In this document: piece by piece, positions 24,981-33,896 of the stretch | How positions within the stretch are numbered: the first letter of the stretch is position 1 | Layout of the letters: each line of letters begins with the position of its first letter | Source of the DNA: Streptomyces rhizosphaerihabitans | GTDB taxonomy: Bacteria; Actinomycetota; Actinomycetes; Streptomycetales; Streptomycetaceae | Length of the DNA stretch: 64,000 bases | Direction: 5' to 3' | Assembly (NCBI RefSeq): GCF_025399795.1 | Contig: NZ_JAODTZ010000052.1 | Location: 1-64,000 of the forward strand | The notes under the pieces: generated by a model | The model's database searches: none | Told to the model about the DNA's origin: nothing | Seen by the model: the letters and a program-made list of their open reading frames with translations, nothing else | Program-made: the position numbers and the translations under genes

Positions 24981-27142
24981 CGGCTCACGTCGTACACGCC
25001 GGGCACATTGCGCATCGCGCGCATCAGGACCTGGAGGCGGGCCGCGTCCGGGAGTTGGAGCGTGTAGGTGTGGCGCACGCGCTGCTGGCTCGGGGGTTCG
25101 ACGGTCGCGGAGACGATGGCGACGCCCTCCGCCGCGATGGCTTCGGTGAGGTCGGCGAGCAGATGCGGGCGTCCGAAGGACTCGGCGACCAGGGTGACGC
25201 GGCACTCGGTGGTGTCCCCCCAGCGCACGCCGACCTCGGGGCGCCCTGCGCTCTTCATGCGCGCCGCTCCGGCGCACTCCACGCGGTGCACGGTGACCAC
25301 TCCCCCGCGGACGGCGAAGCCGGTCACCTCGTCGGGCGGTACGGGCGTACAGCAGCCGGCCATGCGTACGGACGCGCTGGGCGGGTCGGCGACGGCACTG
25401 GCGGGGCGGGTGACCTGCGCCTCGGCGGGGCGGGCCGGGGCCTCGACGGACGGCCTGGGGCCCGTGGCGGAGGTTCTGGACGCCTCCTCGTCGCCGGGTG
25501 CCGGGTGCGTGGCCATCCAGCGCTGGATGGCGATCCGCGCGGCGGCCGTGTGGGCGTGCTCCAGCCACTCCCTGGACGGCTCGGAGGCGGGATCCTGGCC
25601 CATGAGGAGCTGAACGGTGTCGCCGTCCTTCAGGACCGTACTCAGCGTCGCCAGGCGGCCGTTGACGCGGGCGCCGATGCAGGCGTGCGCGTCCTCGCCG
25701 TACTGCGCGTACGCCGCGTCGACACAACTGGCGCCCTCCGGAAGGCCCAACGAGCCCCCGTCGGCGCGGAAGACGGTGATCTCGCGGTCCTGGGCGAGGT
25801 CTTCGCGGAGCGTCGACCAGAACGTGTCCGGGTCCGGGGCGCCCTGCTGCCAGTCGAGCAGCCGGGAGAGCCACCCGGGGCGGGTGGGGTCGGCGCGCTC
25901 GCCGTCGAAGGGGCCCCCGCCGCCGTCCGGCTGATCATCCGACGGCGCAGCGTAGGGATTGCCGAGCGCGATGACTCCGGCCTCGGCGACCTTGTGCATC
26001 TGGTGTGTGCGGATGAGGACTTCGGCGACCTGGCCGTCACCGCGGGTGACGGCCGTGTGCAGCGACTGGTACAGGTTGAACTTGGGGACGGCGATGAAGT
26101 CCTTGAACTCCGACACCACCGGGGTGAGACAGGTGTGCAGTTCGCCGAGGACGCCGTAGCAGTCGGCGTCCTCGTTGACGAGCACCAGCAGACGTCCGAA
26201 GTCGGCGCCGCGCATCGGGCCGCGCTTGCGCGACACCCGGTGCACGGAGACGAAGTGCCGTGGCCTTATGAGGACTTCGGCCTGGATCCCGGCATCGCGC
26301 AGCACCACGCGTACCTCTTCCGCGATCTCCGCGAGGGGGTCGCCGTCGCGGCTCGCGTTCTCGGAGATGAGCTCCCGGGTGTGCGCGTACTCCTCGGGGT
26401 GCAGGATCGCGAAGACGAGGTCTTCCAGTTCGGTCTTGAGTGCCTGCACACCGAGGCGCTCGGCGAGCGGGATCAGCACGTCCCGGGTCACTTTGGCGAT
26501 CCGCGCCTGTTTCTCGGGGCGCATGACGCCGAGGGTCCGCATGTTGTGCAGGCGGTCCGCGAGCTTGATCGACATCACCCGGACGTCGTTGCCCGTCGCG
26601 ACGAGCATCTTGCGGAAGGTCTCCGGTTCGGCGGCGGCGCCGTAGTCGACCTTCTCCAACTTGGTGACGCCGTCGACCAGATAGCAGACCTCGTCGCCGA
26701 ACTGCTCCCGTACCTGATCGAGCGTCACCTCCGTGTCCTCGACGGTGTCGTGGAGCAGAGATGCGGTCAACGTCGTTGTCTCGGCGCCGAGTTCGGCGAG
26801 GATCAGCGTCACGGCGAGCGGGTGCGTGATGTACGGCTCGCCGCTCTTGCGCATCTGGCCGCGGTGCGAGGACTCCGCGAGCACGTACGCCCGGCGCAGG
26901 GGCTCGAGCTTGGCGTCGGGGTGGTGGGCACGGTGGGCGTCGGCCACATGCCCGATCGCGTCCGGCAGCCGGTCGCGGGTCGCGGGTCCGAGCAGTGCGG
27001 CCCGTCCCAGCCGGCGCAGGTCGATCCGGGGACGCGACTTCCTACGGTACGCCGGGGGCACCGCCGGCTCCAGCGGCGCCGAGCGCTGGGGGGCGGGCGT
27101 TGCAGGGCCTGGCGTCGCGGGATTCGTCGCCTCCGCACTCAT
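24950..27142 (-). CDS. rshA: RelA/SpoT homologue RshA
   Basis: 730 residues from ATG at 27140-27142, with CCGGAGGTGCCC directly upstream deciding the start. The HD hydrolase domain is intact (SGEPYITHPLAV, LLHDTVEDTEVT, LVDGVTKLEKVD, IKLADRLHNMRTL). The synthetase domain has YQSLHTAV, the metal-binding Asp and the Glu of AEVLIRT, but other positions differ from canonical RelA: RPRHFVS for RxKxxxS, EFKDFIA for RFKDYIA and Leu for the Arg of DLVGxR. TGS and a C-terminal ACT domain follow. It makes or, more safely, degrades (p)ppGpp. The gap 27143-27571 upstream shows no gene and no promoter I can name. Confidence 0.92.
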   Translation of the reverse strand: MSAEATNPATPGPATPAPQRSAPLEPAVPPAYRRKSRPRIDLRRLGRAALLGPATRDRLPDAIGHVADAHRAHHPDAKLEPLRRAYVLAESSHRGQMRKSGEPYITHPLAVTLILAELGAETTTLTASLLHDTVEDTEVTLDQVREQFGDEVCYLVDGVTKLEKVDYGAAAEPETFRKMLVATGNDVRVMSIKLADRLHNMRTLGVMRPEKQARIAKVTRDVLIPLAERLGVQALKTELEDLVFAILHPEEYAHTRELISENASRDGDPLAEIAEEVRVVLRDAGIQAEVLIRPRHFVSVHRVSRKRGPMRGADFGRLLVLVNEDADCYGVLGELHTCLTPVVSEFKDFIAVPKFNLYQSLHTAVTRGDGQVAEVLIRTHQMHKVAEAGVIALGNPYAAPSDDQPDGGGGPFDGERADPTRPGWLSRLLDWQQGAPDPDTFWSTLREDLAQDREITVFRADGGSLGLPEGASCVDAAYAQYGEDAHACIGARVNGRLATLSTVLKDGDTVQLLMGQDPASEPSREWLEHAHTAAARIAIQRWMATHPAPGDEEASRTSATGPRPSVEAPARPAEAQVTRPASAVADPPSASVRMAGCCTPVPPDEVTGFAVRGGVVTVHRVECAGAARMKSAGRPEVGVRWGDTTECRVTLVAESFGRPHLLADLTEAIAAEGVAIVSATVEPPSQQRVRHTYTLQLPDAARLQVLMRAMRNVPGVYDVSRAQHPATAAQ

Positions 27143-27571
27143 GGGCACCTCCGGCTGCGTAAGACCGGCGGACGGGTGCCCCATGGCGTACTCGGCTCAG
27201 GGGATGGTGTCGATCCCCCGTCCGGGCCGGTGCTTGATGCTACCGACCCCACCACGCCCGGCTGACCGCCTCTCGCCGAGCGTGAAACGGATCACCCATT
27301 CGAGCGAAGGTTTTGGGGTTTACAGTTTCGAACTCCTGGAACGGACGGCATGGACGTACGACGTCCGACCAGTGACGCCGAACAGCATCGAACCTGTACG
27401 GCCGCCGTCGAACCGCTGCGGCCGATCCCGTATTCGTGCAGCCGGCCCCGTGTCCGTGCAGCCGTGTATTCGCGTGCCGTCGGACCGGCGCAGGCGTACG
27501 ACTTCGCGGCCGGTGTGCGGAGAGGGAGCGTGTCGGCAGTGAGGCCGAGCGCGCCGGCCCCGCTGCGCGGC
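27143..27571. other. 429-bp gap between rshA and dapF, no gene recognised
   Basis: Codon-like third-position G+C bias is lost here and frames in all directions give Arg/Pro-rich translations. It should contain the rshA promoter, since dapF ends on its other side, but no clear -35/-10 pair or operator was recognised. Confidence 0.55.
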
Positions 27572-28441
27572 TCAGCGCAGGGTGCCGTCCAGCCACTCCG
27601 CGTCGATCTCGCCCTCGGCGACGATCACCGCGGGGCCCGTCATCTCGATCTCGCCGTCCGCGCGCTCGGTGATCACCAGGCGTCCGCCGGGCACGTCGAC
27701 GGTGTACGTCGCCGGGGTGCCGGTCACGGCGGGGTCGGCGTTGTCGCGGCGGGCCGCGGCGACGGCCACGGCGCACGCGCCCGTGCCGCAGGAGCGGGTC
27801 TCGCCGGAGCCGCGCTCATGGACCCGCAGGGCGACATGGCGTGGCCCGCGGTCGACCACGAACTCGACGTTGACCCCGTCCGGGTACGCCGACTCCGGGG
27901 TGAACGGCGGCGGCGTGAACAGGTTCCCGGCGTGCGCGAGGTCGTCCACGAAGGCGACGGCGTGCGGGTTGCCCATGTTCACGTTGCGCGCGGGCCAGCT
28001 GCGCTCGCCGACGCTCACCGTGACCTCCCCCTCGGGGAGGAGCGCCTTGCCCATGCCGACGGTGACATCTCCGTCCTTGGCGATGTGCACGGGCTTCACG
28101 CCCCCGCGCGTGGCGATCGCGCTGTCACCTTCGGCCACATAACCGGCGCGGTGGAGGTAGCGGGCGAACACACGCACTCCGTTGCCGCACATCTCGGCGA
28201 CCGAGCCGTCGCCGTTGCGGTAGTCCATGAACCACTCCGCCTCGGCCGCCATCCCCTTGGCCTCGGGGTGCTCGGCGGACCGCACGACGTGCAGCAGCCC
28301 GTCGCCGCCGATGCCCGCGCGGCGGTCGCACAGGGCGGCGACAGCGGCGGGAGGAAGGTCGATGACGTTCTCCGGGTCCGGGATGATCACGAAGTCGTTC
28401 TCGGTCCCGTGCCCCTTGAGGAAGGCGATCCGCGTGCTCAT
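27572..28441 (-). CDS. dapF: Diaminopimelate epimerase
   Basis: 289 residues. It converts LL- to meso-diaminopimelate for lysine and peptidoglycan synthesis. Both catalytic cysteines are present: Cys85 in MCGNGVRVF and Cys218 in SCGTGACAV. The opening FLKGHGTENDFVII is the usual first motif, and GNPHAVAFVDD and GSGETRSCGTG line the active site. The start ATG is unambiguous. Downstream lies rshA on the same strand. Confidence 0.97.
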   Translation of the reverse strand: MSTRIAFLKGHGTENDFVIIPDPENVIDLPPAAVAALCDRRAGIGGDGLLHVVRSAEHPEAKGMAAEAEWFMDYRNGDGSVAEMCGNGVRVFARYLHRAGYVAEGDSAIATRGGVKPVHIAKDGDVTVGMGKALLPEGEVTVSVGERSWPARNVNMGNPHAVAFVDDLAHAGNLFTPPPFTPESAYPDGVNVEFVVDRGPRHVALRVHERGSGETRSCGTGACAVAVAAARRDNADPAVTGTPATYTVDVPGGRLVITERADGEIEMTGPAVIVAEGEIDAEWLDGTLR

Positions 28442-28812
28442 TCCTCGATCGTACGGGGTCGGTACGACAGTCCGGCCGGCGCGGGGCGGGGCAGCGCGAC
28501 ACTCCGGTCAGCGCCGGCCCAGGTGGCACGGCACTCCCGTCCACGCCGGGCCGAGGAGCTACGACGCCCGTCCCGGCCGCACCCGGACGAGGTCGCTGGG
28601 ACACAAGCGTCAGCGTCGGACGGCGTCGGCACGACACCCTCGTCCGCACCGGCACCAGGCACAGGCGGCTACGGCCGTCCCGTCAGCGCCGGGCCCAGTC
28701 GGCTACGACCCCCCACTCGTCCACACCTGGCGGTGTCGGTTCGTCACGCCCGTCCGTGCCGGGCGAGGGACCCGGACCGGGCCCATGTCCTGGTGGACAC
28801 CGGCCCGTGGGG
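28442..28812. repeat. 371-bp gap with irregular degenerate repeats
   Basis: Units beginning near GCCGGGCCCAGGTGGCTACG and ending near CCCGTCCACG recur at about 28513, 28545, 28583, 28649, 28689 and 28759, with spacing varying from 32 to 40 bp or multiples. Identity is low. No gene was recognised on either strand. The region separates dapF from the membrane protein gene upstream. Confidence 0.5.
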
Positions 28813-29352
28813 TCAGCGCAGTCGGGCCACGCGCCACACGGCGAGCACGGCGACCGCGGCGACGACCACGACGTACGCGATCACCACCCGCCAGTCGGCG
28901 CGTCGTCCGGAGCCGCGCGGCGGAAGGCCGGGCAGGGCGTAGCCGACCCGGCGGGCGGCCATCATGCCCCAGCCGGCCGCGCACAGGCAGATCAGCAGCC
29001 CGAGCATGGCGACCACGGCACCGCCGTCACCGAACTCGAAGGCGAGCGGGAAGGCGAACATCAGAGAGCCCGTCGCGGCCAGCGCGATGATGGGCGCGAG
29101 CTGCCAGATGCGCAGCAGACGCTGCGGGCGCAGCTCGACCTCGACCTCCGGCTCCGGGGACATCGCACCGGGCTCGGGGCCGTCGGCGATCACCCCTCCG
29201 GGGGTGTCCTCGGGGCCGTCGGAGCTCAGACGCTCTCCGCCCAGCTCCGGCTCGACGCCGGGATCGGCGTCCGGATCGATGCTCAGACGAACTCCGTCCG
29301 GATCAGCACCGTACTCAGTGCCTCGTGCAGTGTCGCGAGGGCCGGCCTCCAT
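28813..29352 (-). CDS. Hypothetical three-helix membrane protein
   Basis: 179 residues from ATG at 29350-29352. GGGAGG lies 8 nt before this ATG but only 2 nt before an in-frame GTG at 29358, which favours the ATG. The first 85 residues are acidic and Gly/Pro-rich, probably cytoplasmic and disordered. Three membrane segments follow: LAPIIALAATGSLMFAFPLA, VVAMLGLLICLCAAGWGMMA and VVIAYVVVVAAVAVLAVW. No family is recognised. It sits between miaA and dapF on the same strand. Confidence 0.75.
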   Translation of the reverse strand: MEAGPRDTARGTEYGADPDGVRLSIDPDADPGVEPELGGERLSSDGPEDTPGGVIADGPEPGAMSPEPEVEVELRPQRLLRIWQLAPIIALAATGSLMFAFPLAFEFGDGGAVVAMLGLLICLCAAGWGMMAARRVGYALPGLPPRGSGRRADWRVVIAYVVVVAAVAVLAVWRVARLR

Positions 29353-29459
29353 CGCCACGCGCCCTCCCAACTCGGACTTCACTGGTCGATCGAAGCTTGA
29401 TGATGGCACGGCACCGGAGGCCCGGATGGCGGCCGGAGCGTCCCGATGCCATGACGTGA

Positions 29460-30398
29460 TCAGGCTGTGACCGGTCGTTCGACCAACGCCAGTGCGAGTT
29501 CCGGAAGTTCTGTGAGATCCGCCGCAGCCCCACTGAGCCAATGCACCCTGGGGTCGCGCCGGAACCATGAATCCTGACGGCGCGCGAAGCGCTTGGTGGC
29601 GCGAACGGTCTCGGCGCGGGCCTCGTCCTCGGTGCACTCCCCGGCGAGCGCCGCGAGGACCTGCTGATACCCGAGCGCGCGTGACGCCGTGCGCCCCGCG
29701 CGCAGGCCGTGCGCCTCCAGAGTGCGGACTTCGTCCACGAGCCCGGCCTCCCACATCCGGTCCACCCGGCGCGCGATGCGCTCGTCGAGCTCGGGGCGCG
29801 CCACGTCGACACCGATCTGGAGGGTGTCGTACACGGACTCGTGGCCGGGCAGATTGGCGGTGAACGGCTTGCCGGTGATCTCGATGACTTCGAGGGCGCG
29901 GACGATACGGCGGCCGTTGCTGGGCAGGATCGCCTGGGCGGCCCCGGGGTCGGCCATGGCGAGCCGCGCGTGCAGGGCCCCGGAACCGCGCAGGGTCAGC
30001 TCCTCCTCCAGGCGGGCGCGCACCTCGGGGTCGGTGCCGGGGAACTCCATCTTGTCGACGGCCCCGCGGACGTAGAGTCCGGAGCCGCCCACCAGGACCG
30101 GCCAGCGCCCCTCGGCGAGCAGCGCGTCGATGCGGGCGCGGGCGAGCCGCTGGTACTCGGCGACGCTCGCGGTGACCGTCACGTCCCAGACGTCCAGGAG
30201 GTGGTGCGGGACGCCGCCGCGCTCGTCGGGCGTCAGCTTGGCGGTGCCGATGTCCATCCCTCGGTACAACTGCATGGAGTCGGCGTTGACCACCTCGCCT
30301 CCGAGGTGCCTGGCGAGGAAAACGCCCAGATCGGACTTTCCTGCCGCGGTCGGTCCGACGACGGCGATGACCCGGGGGGTGGGGGGTGCGCTACTCAC
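29460..30398 (-). CDS. miaA: tRNA dimethylallyltransferase
   Basis: 312 residues from GTG at 30396-30398, the usual MiaA length. It transfers a dimethylallyl group to adenine-37 of tRNAs reading UNN codons. The P-loop is GPTAAGKSDLG (about residues 15-25), followed by NADSMQLYRGMDIGTAK and HHLLDVWDV for tRNA/DMAPP binding, GGSGLYVRG, and SRALGYQQVL. The modification is completed by MiaB, encoded 1.8 kb away on the same strand. An in-frame extension upstream lacks protein character. Confidence 0.96.
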   Translation of the reverse strand: MSSAPPTPRVIAVVGPTAAGKSDLGVFLARHLGGEVVNADSMQLYRGMDIGTAKLTPDERGGVPHHLLDVWDVTVTASVAEYQRLARARIDALLAEGRWPVLVGGSGLYVRGAVDKMEFPGTDPEVRARLEEELTLRGSGALHARLAMADPGAAQAILPSNGRRIVRALEVIEITGKPFTANLPGHESVYDTLQIGVDVARPELDERIARRVDRMWEAGLVDEVRTLEAHGLRAGRTASRALGYQQVLAALAGECTEDEARAETVRATKRFARRQDSWFRRDPRVHWLSGAAADLTELPELALALVERPVTA

Positions 30399-30579
30399 GG
30401 CCCCAGTCTCGCAAACCCGGGGACCTCTTCTCCAACGAGCTACGTGACGCCAGGGGTCCGGGTTCGTTCCCCCTTGCGAGGTTCCAGCCGCCGGTTTCGA
30501 GAACCGGTGACCCGGATGACGCAATGGGACGCACCGGGCAACGCGGAATGTCGCCCCCACGAGAACGTATGGAGCGGAT

Positions 30580-30870
30580 ATGGGCGTTTTTGAACGACTT
30601 CTCCGGAGGTCAAGGGCTACGGAGAAGGCACCGACCGCCGAGGTGCGGGCCGCCGCGCAGCCGGTCGCCGCCGAGGCGGAGATGACGACGGAGGCGGAGG
30701 TGACGACGGAGGCGAAGGGTTCGTCCGAGACGAAGGACTCGCCCGTGAACGAGGGCGAGGCGACGGCGGGGACCGCCGGGGCCGTCACCACCGAGGACGT
30801 CGACATCCCCAAGCAGCAGACCGCCGAACAGGCCGCCGACAACGAGGCCGGCAAGGGCTCCCCCACGTAA
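30580..30870 (+). CDS. Small acidic low-complexity protein
   Basis: 96 residues from ATG at 30580, with GGAGCGGAT just upstream. After a basic N-terminus (MGVFERLLRRS) nearly all residues are Ala, Glu, Thr, Lys and Gly, with TTEAEVTTEAK repeats, so it is probably disordered. No family recognised. It precedes the MT0933-like antitoxin gene by 24 bp and is probably co-transcribed with it. Confidence 0.65.
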   Translation: MGVFERLLRRSRATEKAPTAEVRAAAQPVAAEAEMTTEAEVTTEAKGSSETKDSPVNEGEATAGTAGAVTTEDVDIPKQQTAEQAADNEAGKGSPT

Positions 30871-30894
30871 CCGCCCCGCGAGGGAAGGCGAACC

Positions 30895-31158
30895 ATGGGT
30901 CTGATGGACAATCTGAAAGCCAGGCTGGAGCCCGCCGAGGACAAGGTCTCCGGGCTCGCGCAGCAGCACGGGCACAAGGTCACTCACGGCCTCGACAAGG
31001 CCGCGAAGGTGGTCGACGAGAAGACCGGGCACAAGTACAGCGACAAGATCCAGACGGGCACGGGCAAGGCGAAGGACGCCATGGACCGCCTCGCGCACAA
31101 GGACGGCGGCGGAGCCGCGAGCCCGCCGGACATCCCGGCCCCGCCTCGGACGTCCTGA
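30895..31158 (+). CDS. MT0933-like antitoxin-family protein
   Basis: 87 residues from ATG at 30895 with GAGGGAAGGCGA upstream. The Lys-rich pattern DEKTGHKYSDKIQTGTGKAK, preceded by GLAQQHGHKVTHGLDKAAK, is that of the MT0933/Rv0909 antitoxin family. No toxin gene lies next to it on either strand, and in Streptomyces such proteins are often solitary, so the antitoxin label is a family name rather than evidence of a toxin-antitoxin pair. Confidence 0.8.
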   Translation: MGLMDNLKARLEPAEDKVSGLAQQHGHKVTHGLDKAAKVVDEKTGHKYSDKIQTGTGKAKDAMDRLAHKDGGGAASPPDIPAPPRTS

Positions 31159-31326
31159 ACAACCCGCACATCGGCGCACGGCCGCGAAGCGCTCAGGCTG
31201 CTTCCGGCCGTCCCCGTGTCGGGCCGCCGTGCCTGACCGCAGGTCCGAGCCGGTACACGGCTGACGCCTCATCCGGGCGGTTACGGCCGACGAATCGTCC
31301 GAGCCGCCATGCTCGTGCTCCGGTTC

Positions 31327-32118
31327 CTACGACCAGGCCGCCACCAGGTATCCCACCCCGTACGGAGCGTCGTCGTAGAGCAGGGCGCCGCCGAGCCCCG
31401 CGCCCTCGGCCGCGCCCGCGAGGACCTGCCAGGGGGCGCGCCCCGCGACCTTCAGCTCGTACGCCAGCGAGGTGTCCAGCGACTTGAGGGCAGCGACGTC
31501 CGCCGCCCCGAGCGCCCGCGCCACCTCCGCGTCGAAGCCCGCCGCACGCTCGTCGAGATAGCCCGGCGCCTTGAGCGTCCTGCACGCGCTGGCGTCACCC
31601 ATCACCAGCACGGCCACCCGCCCGGCCCGCCCGCCGATGTGTTCCCCCGCCCGGACGCACCGCTCGGCCTCCAGGGGTTCTCCGACTCCGAGCCCCTCCA
31701 CCGGGGCGTCGGACCAGCCGGTGCGCTCCAGCAGCCAGGCGGCGACGGCGAGGGAGGGCGGCAGCTCGCGCTCCGAGGCATCGGGGCTCGCCCCTGCCGC
31801 GTCGGGGTTCAGGCTCGCCCCGCCGGGGTTCAGGCTCGCCCCGCCGGGGTTCAAGCGCGCCGCGGCCGGGCGGCCGAGGCATACGCCGAGGTCGACCCCG
31901 AAGCCGCTGAAGGAACCGCGCGTGCCCTCGGGATACGGTCCGCGACCGCTCTCGTCGGCGGGGCCGACGACCACCAGCAGGTCGGGACGGGAGGCGGCGA
32001 GCACGCCCAGCGCGTCCGTGCAGGCCGCGCGCGCGGCGTCCAGTTCGGGTGCCGCTCCGGCGGCGACGTCGGGGACGAGCAGCGGAGGGCAGGGGCAGAC
32101 TGCGGCGGCTACAAGCAT
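31327..32118 (-). CDS. Class III extradiol dioxygenase subunit B-like (LigB-like) protein
   Basis: 263 residues. MLVAAAVCPCPPLLVPDVAA at the N-terminus, VVVGPADESGRG and AVLVMGDASACR resemble the LigB-like/MEMO fold, and the tail LYDDAPYGVGYLVAAW is typical of the short actinobacterial members. Classical iron ligands are not all evident, so catalysis is uncertain. Odd feature: an in-frame 21-bp repeat encodes LNPGGAS twice plus LNPDAAG in a surface loop (about residues 89-112). It is convergent with the antitoxin-like gene. Confidence 0.7.
   Translation of the reverse strand: MLVAAAVCPCPPLLVPDVAAGAAPELDAARAACTDALGVLAASRPDLLVVVGPADESGRGPYPEGTRGSFSGFGVDLGVCLGRPAAARLNPGGASLNPGGASLNPDAAGASPDASERELPPSLAVAAWLLERTGWSDAPVEGLGVGEPLEAERCVRAGEHIGGRAGRVAVLVMGDASACRTLKAPGYLDERAAGFDAEVARALGAADVAALKSLDTSLAYELKVAGRAPWQVLAGAAEGAGLGGALLYDDAPYGVGYLVAAWS
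31800..31863. repeat. In-frame 21-bp repeat inside the LigB-like gene
   Basis: GGGGTTCAGGCTCGCCCCGCC and its neighbours encode a heptapeptide LNPGGAS about three times on the minus strand. Being a multiple of three, it changes loop length without breaking the gene. Confidence 0.85.
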
Positions 32119-32245
32119 GAGCCGCAGCGTAACGCCGCACCCCGACGATCTGCCCTGGCCCCACTCCGTTTCTGTGGACGTGCGGGCGTGAACACGCCAC
32201 CGCCCGCCCGACGGGCGTTCGGCGTCCCGCTGCCGTCCCGGTCCG

Positions 32246-33772
32246 TCAGTCGCAGCCGCAGCCGCTGCCCGCGGCGACCGGCAGCGGCTCCGGGGCGCCG
32301 ATCTTCGGCAGGCCCAGCATGACGCCCGCCGGCTTGGCGGCTTCGGCGGCGTTGCGCTTCTCCCAGGCGTCCCCCGCGCGCGTGCGGCGCACGTCCAGGA
32401 CGGCGCCCTCGGCGAGCAGGTGGTGCGGAGCGGCGTACGTGATCTCGACGGTGACCACGTCGCCGGGACGGACCTCTTCGTCGGGCTTCGTGAAGTGGAC
32501 CAGCCGGTTGTCCGGGGCGCGGCCGGAGAGACGGTGGGTGGCGCCGTCCTTGCGGCCCTCGCCCTCGGCGACCATCAGCTCCAGGACGCGGCCGACCTGC
32601 TTCTTGTTCTCACCCCAGGAGATCTCCTCCTGGAGGGCGACGAGACGCTCGTAGCGCGCCTGGACGACCTCCTTGGGGATCTGCCCCTCCATGATGGCCG
32701 CCGGGGTCCCGGGGCGCTTGGAGTACTGGAACGTGAACGCCGCCGAGAAACGGGCCTCGCGGACCGCGTGGAGGGTCTGCTCGAAGTCCTCCTCCGTCTC
32801 GCCGGGGAATCCCACGATGATGTCGGTGGTGATCGCCGCGTGCGGGATGGCGGCCCGGACCTTCTCGATGATCCCGAGGAAGCGGTCCTGACGGTACGAG
32901 CGGCGCATCGCCTTCAGGACGACGTCCGATCCGGACTGCATCGGCATGTGCAGCTGCGGCATCACGTTCGGCGTCTCCGCCATGGCGGCGATGACGTCGT
33001 CGGTGAAGTCGCGCGGGTGCGGCGAGGTGAAGCGCACGCGCTCCAGGTCCTCGATCTTCCCGCAGGCGCGCAGCAGCTTGCTGAAGGCCTCGCGGTCGCC
33101 GATGTCGCTGCCGTACGCGTTGACGTTCTGGCCGAGCAGGGTGATCTCGGAGACGCCCTCGCCGACCAGTGCCTCGATCTCGGCCAGGATGTCGCCGGTC
33201 CTGCGGTCCTTCTCCTTGCCGCGCAGCGCCGGGACGATGCAGAAGGTGCAGGTGTTGTTGCAGCCGACGGAGATCGACACCCAGGCCGCGTACGCGCTCT
33301 CGCGGCGGGTCGGCAGCGTGGAGGGGAAGGCCTCCAGGGACTCGGCGATCTCGATCTGCGCCTCTTCCTGGACGCGGGCGCGCTCCAGGAGGACCGGCAG
33401 TTTGCCGATGTTGTGCGTGCCGAAGACTACGTCCACCCAGGGCGCCCTCTTGACGATGGTGTCGCGGTCCTTCTGGGCGAGGCAGCCGCCGACGGCGATC
33501 TGCATGCCGGGGCGCTTCGTCTTCATCGGGGCGAGGCGGCCGAGGTTGCCGTAGAGCTTGTTGTCGGCGTTCTCGCGTACGGCGCAGGTGTTGAAGACGA
33601 CGACGTCCGCGTCGCCGTCCGAGCCCTCGGGCGCCCGCACGTAACCGGCGTCCTCGAGGAGCCCGGAGAGCCGTTCGGAGTCATGGACGTTCATCTGACA
33701 CCCGTAGGTGCGCACTTCGTACGTCTTGGATTCCTGAACGTCCACTGCCTGACTCCGGTCGCCGCTGCTCAT
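32246..33772 (-). CDS. miaB: tRNA-2-methylthio-N6-dimethylallyladenosine synthase
   Basis: 508 residues from ATG at 33770-33772. This radical-SAM methylthiotransferase acts on i6A37 of tRNA. The N-terminal UPF0004 domain has its cluster cysteines (RTYGCQMNVHDSE, NTCAVRE, GGCLAQ); the radical-SAM cluster motif is CNNTCTFC; a TRAM domain covers about residues 385-455. The C-terminus ends GSGCGCD, a Cys-rich tail common in Streptomyces. The start codon has only a weak ribosome site. It works with miaA upstream on the same strand. Confidence 0.96.
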   Translation of the reverse strand: MSSGDRSQAVDVQESKTYEVRTYGCQMNVHDSERLSGLLEDAGYVRAPEGSDGDADVVVFNTCAVRENADNKLYGNLGRLAPMKTKRPGMQIAVGGCLAQKDRDTIVKRAPWVDVVFGTHNIGKLPVLLERARVQEEAQIEIAESLEAFPSTLPTRRESAYAAWVSISVGCNNTCTFCIVPALRGKEKDRRTGDILAEIEALVGEGVSEITLLGQNVNAYGSDIGDREAFSKLLRACGKIEDLERVRFTSPHPRDFTDDVIAAMAETPNVMPQLHMPMQSGSDVVLKAMRRSYRQDRFLGIIEKVRAAIPHAAITTDIIVGFPGETEEDFEQTLHAVREARFSAAFTFQYSKRPGTPAAIMEGQIPKEVVQARYERLVALQEEISWGENKKQVGRVLELMVAEGEGRKDGATHRLSGRAPDNRLVHFTKPDEEVRPGDVVTVEITYAAPHHLLAEGAVLDVRRTRAGDAWEKRNAAEAAKPAGVMLGLPKIGAPEPLPVAAGSGCGCD

Positions 33773-33896
33773 GTGACAAGGGTAGGCGGTACCGGGAGTA
33801 CGTCCGGACGCCGGAGCCTTTGCACCCGTCCCCGGCTGCCCGTCACCCGTCACGCGACGTACGGCCTCCGGTACCCGGCGTGTGAGGTGAGGCTGA

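Noticed and set aside
23558..27265. 1235-codon open frame antisense to the M1 peptidase and rshA
   Set aside because: Spans two well-supported genes and the 25-bp array; composition artefact.
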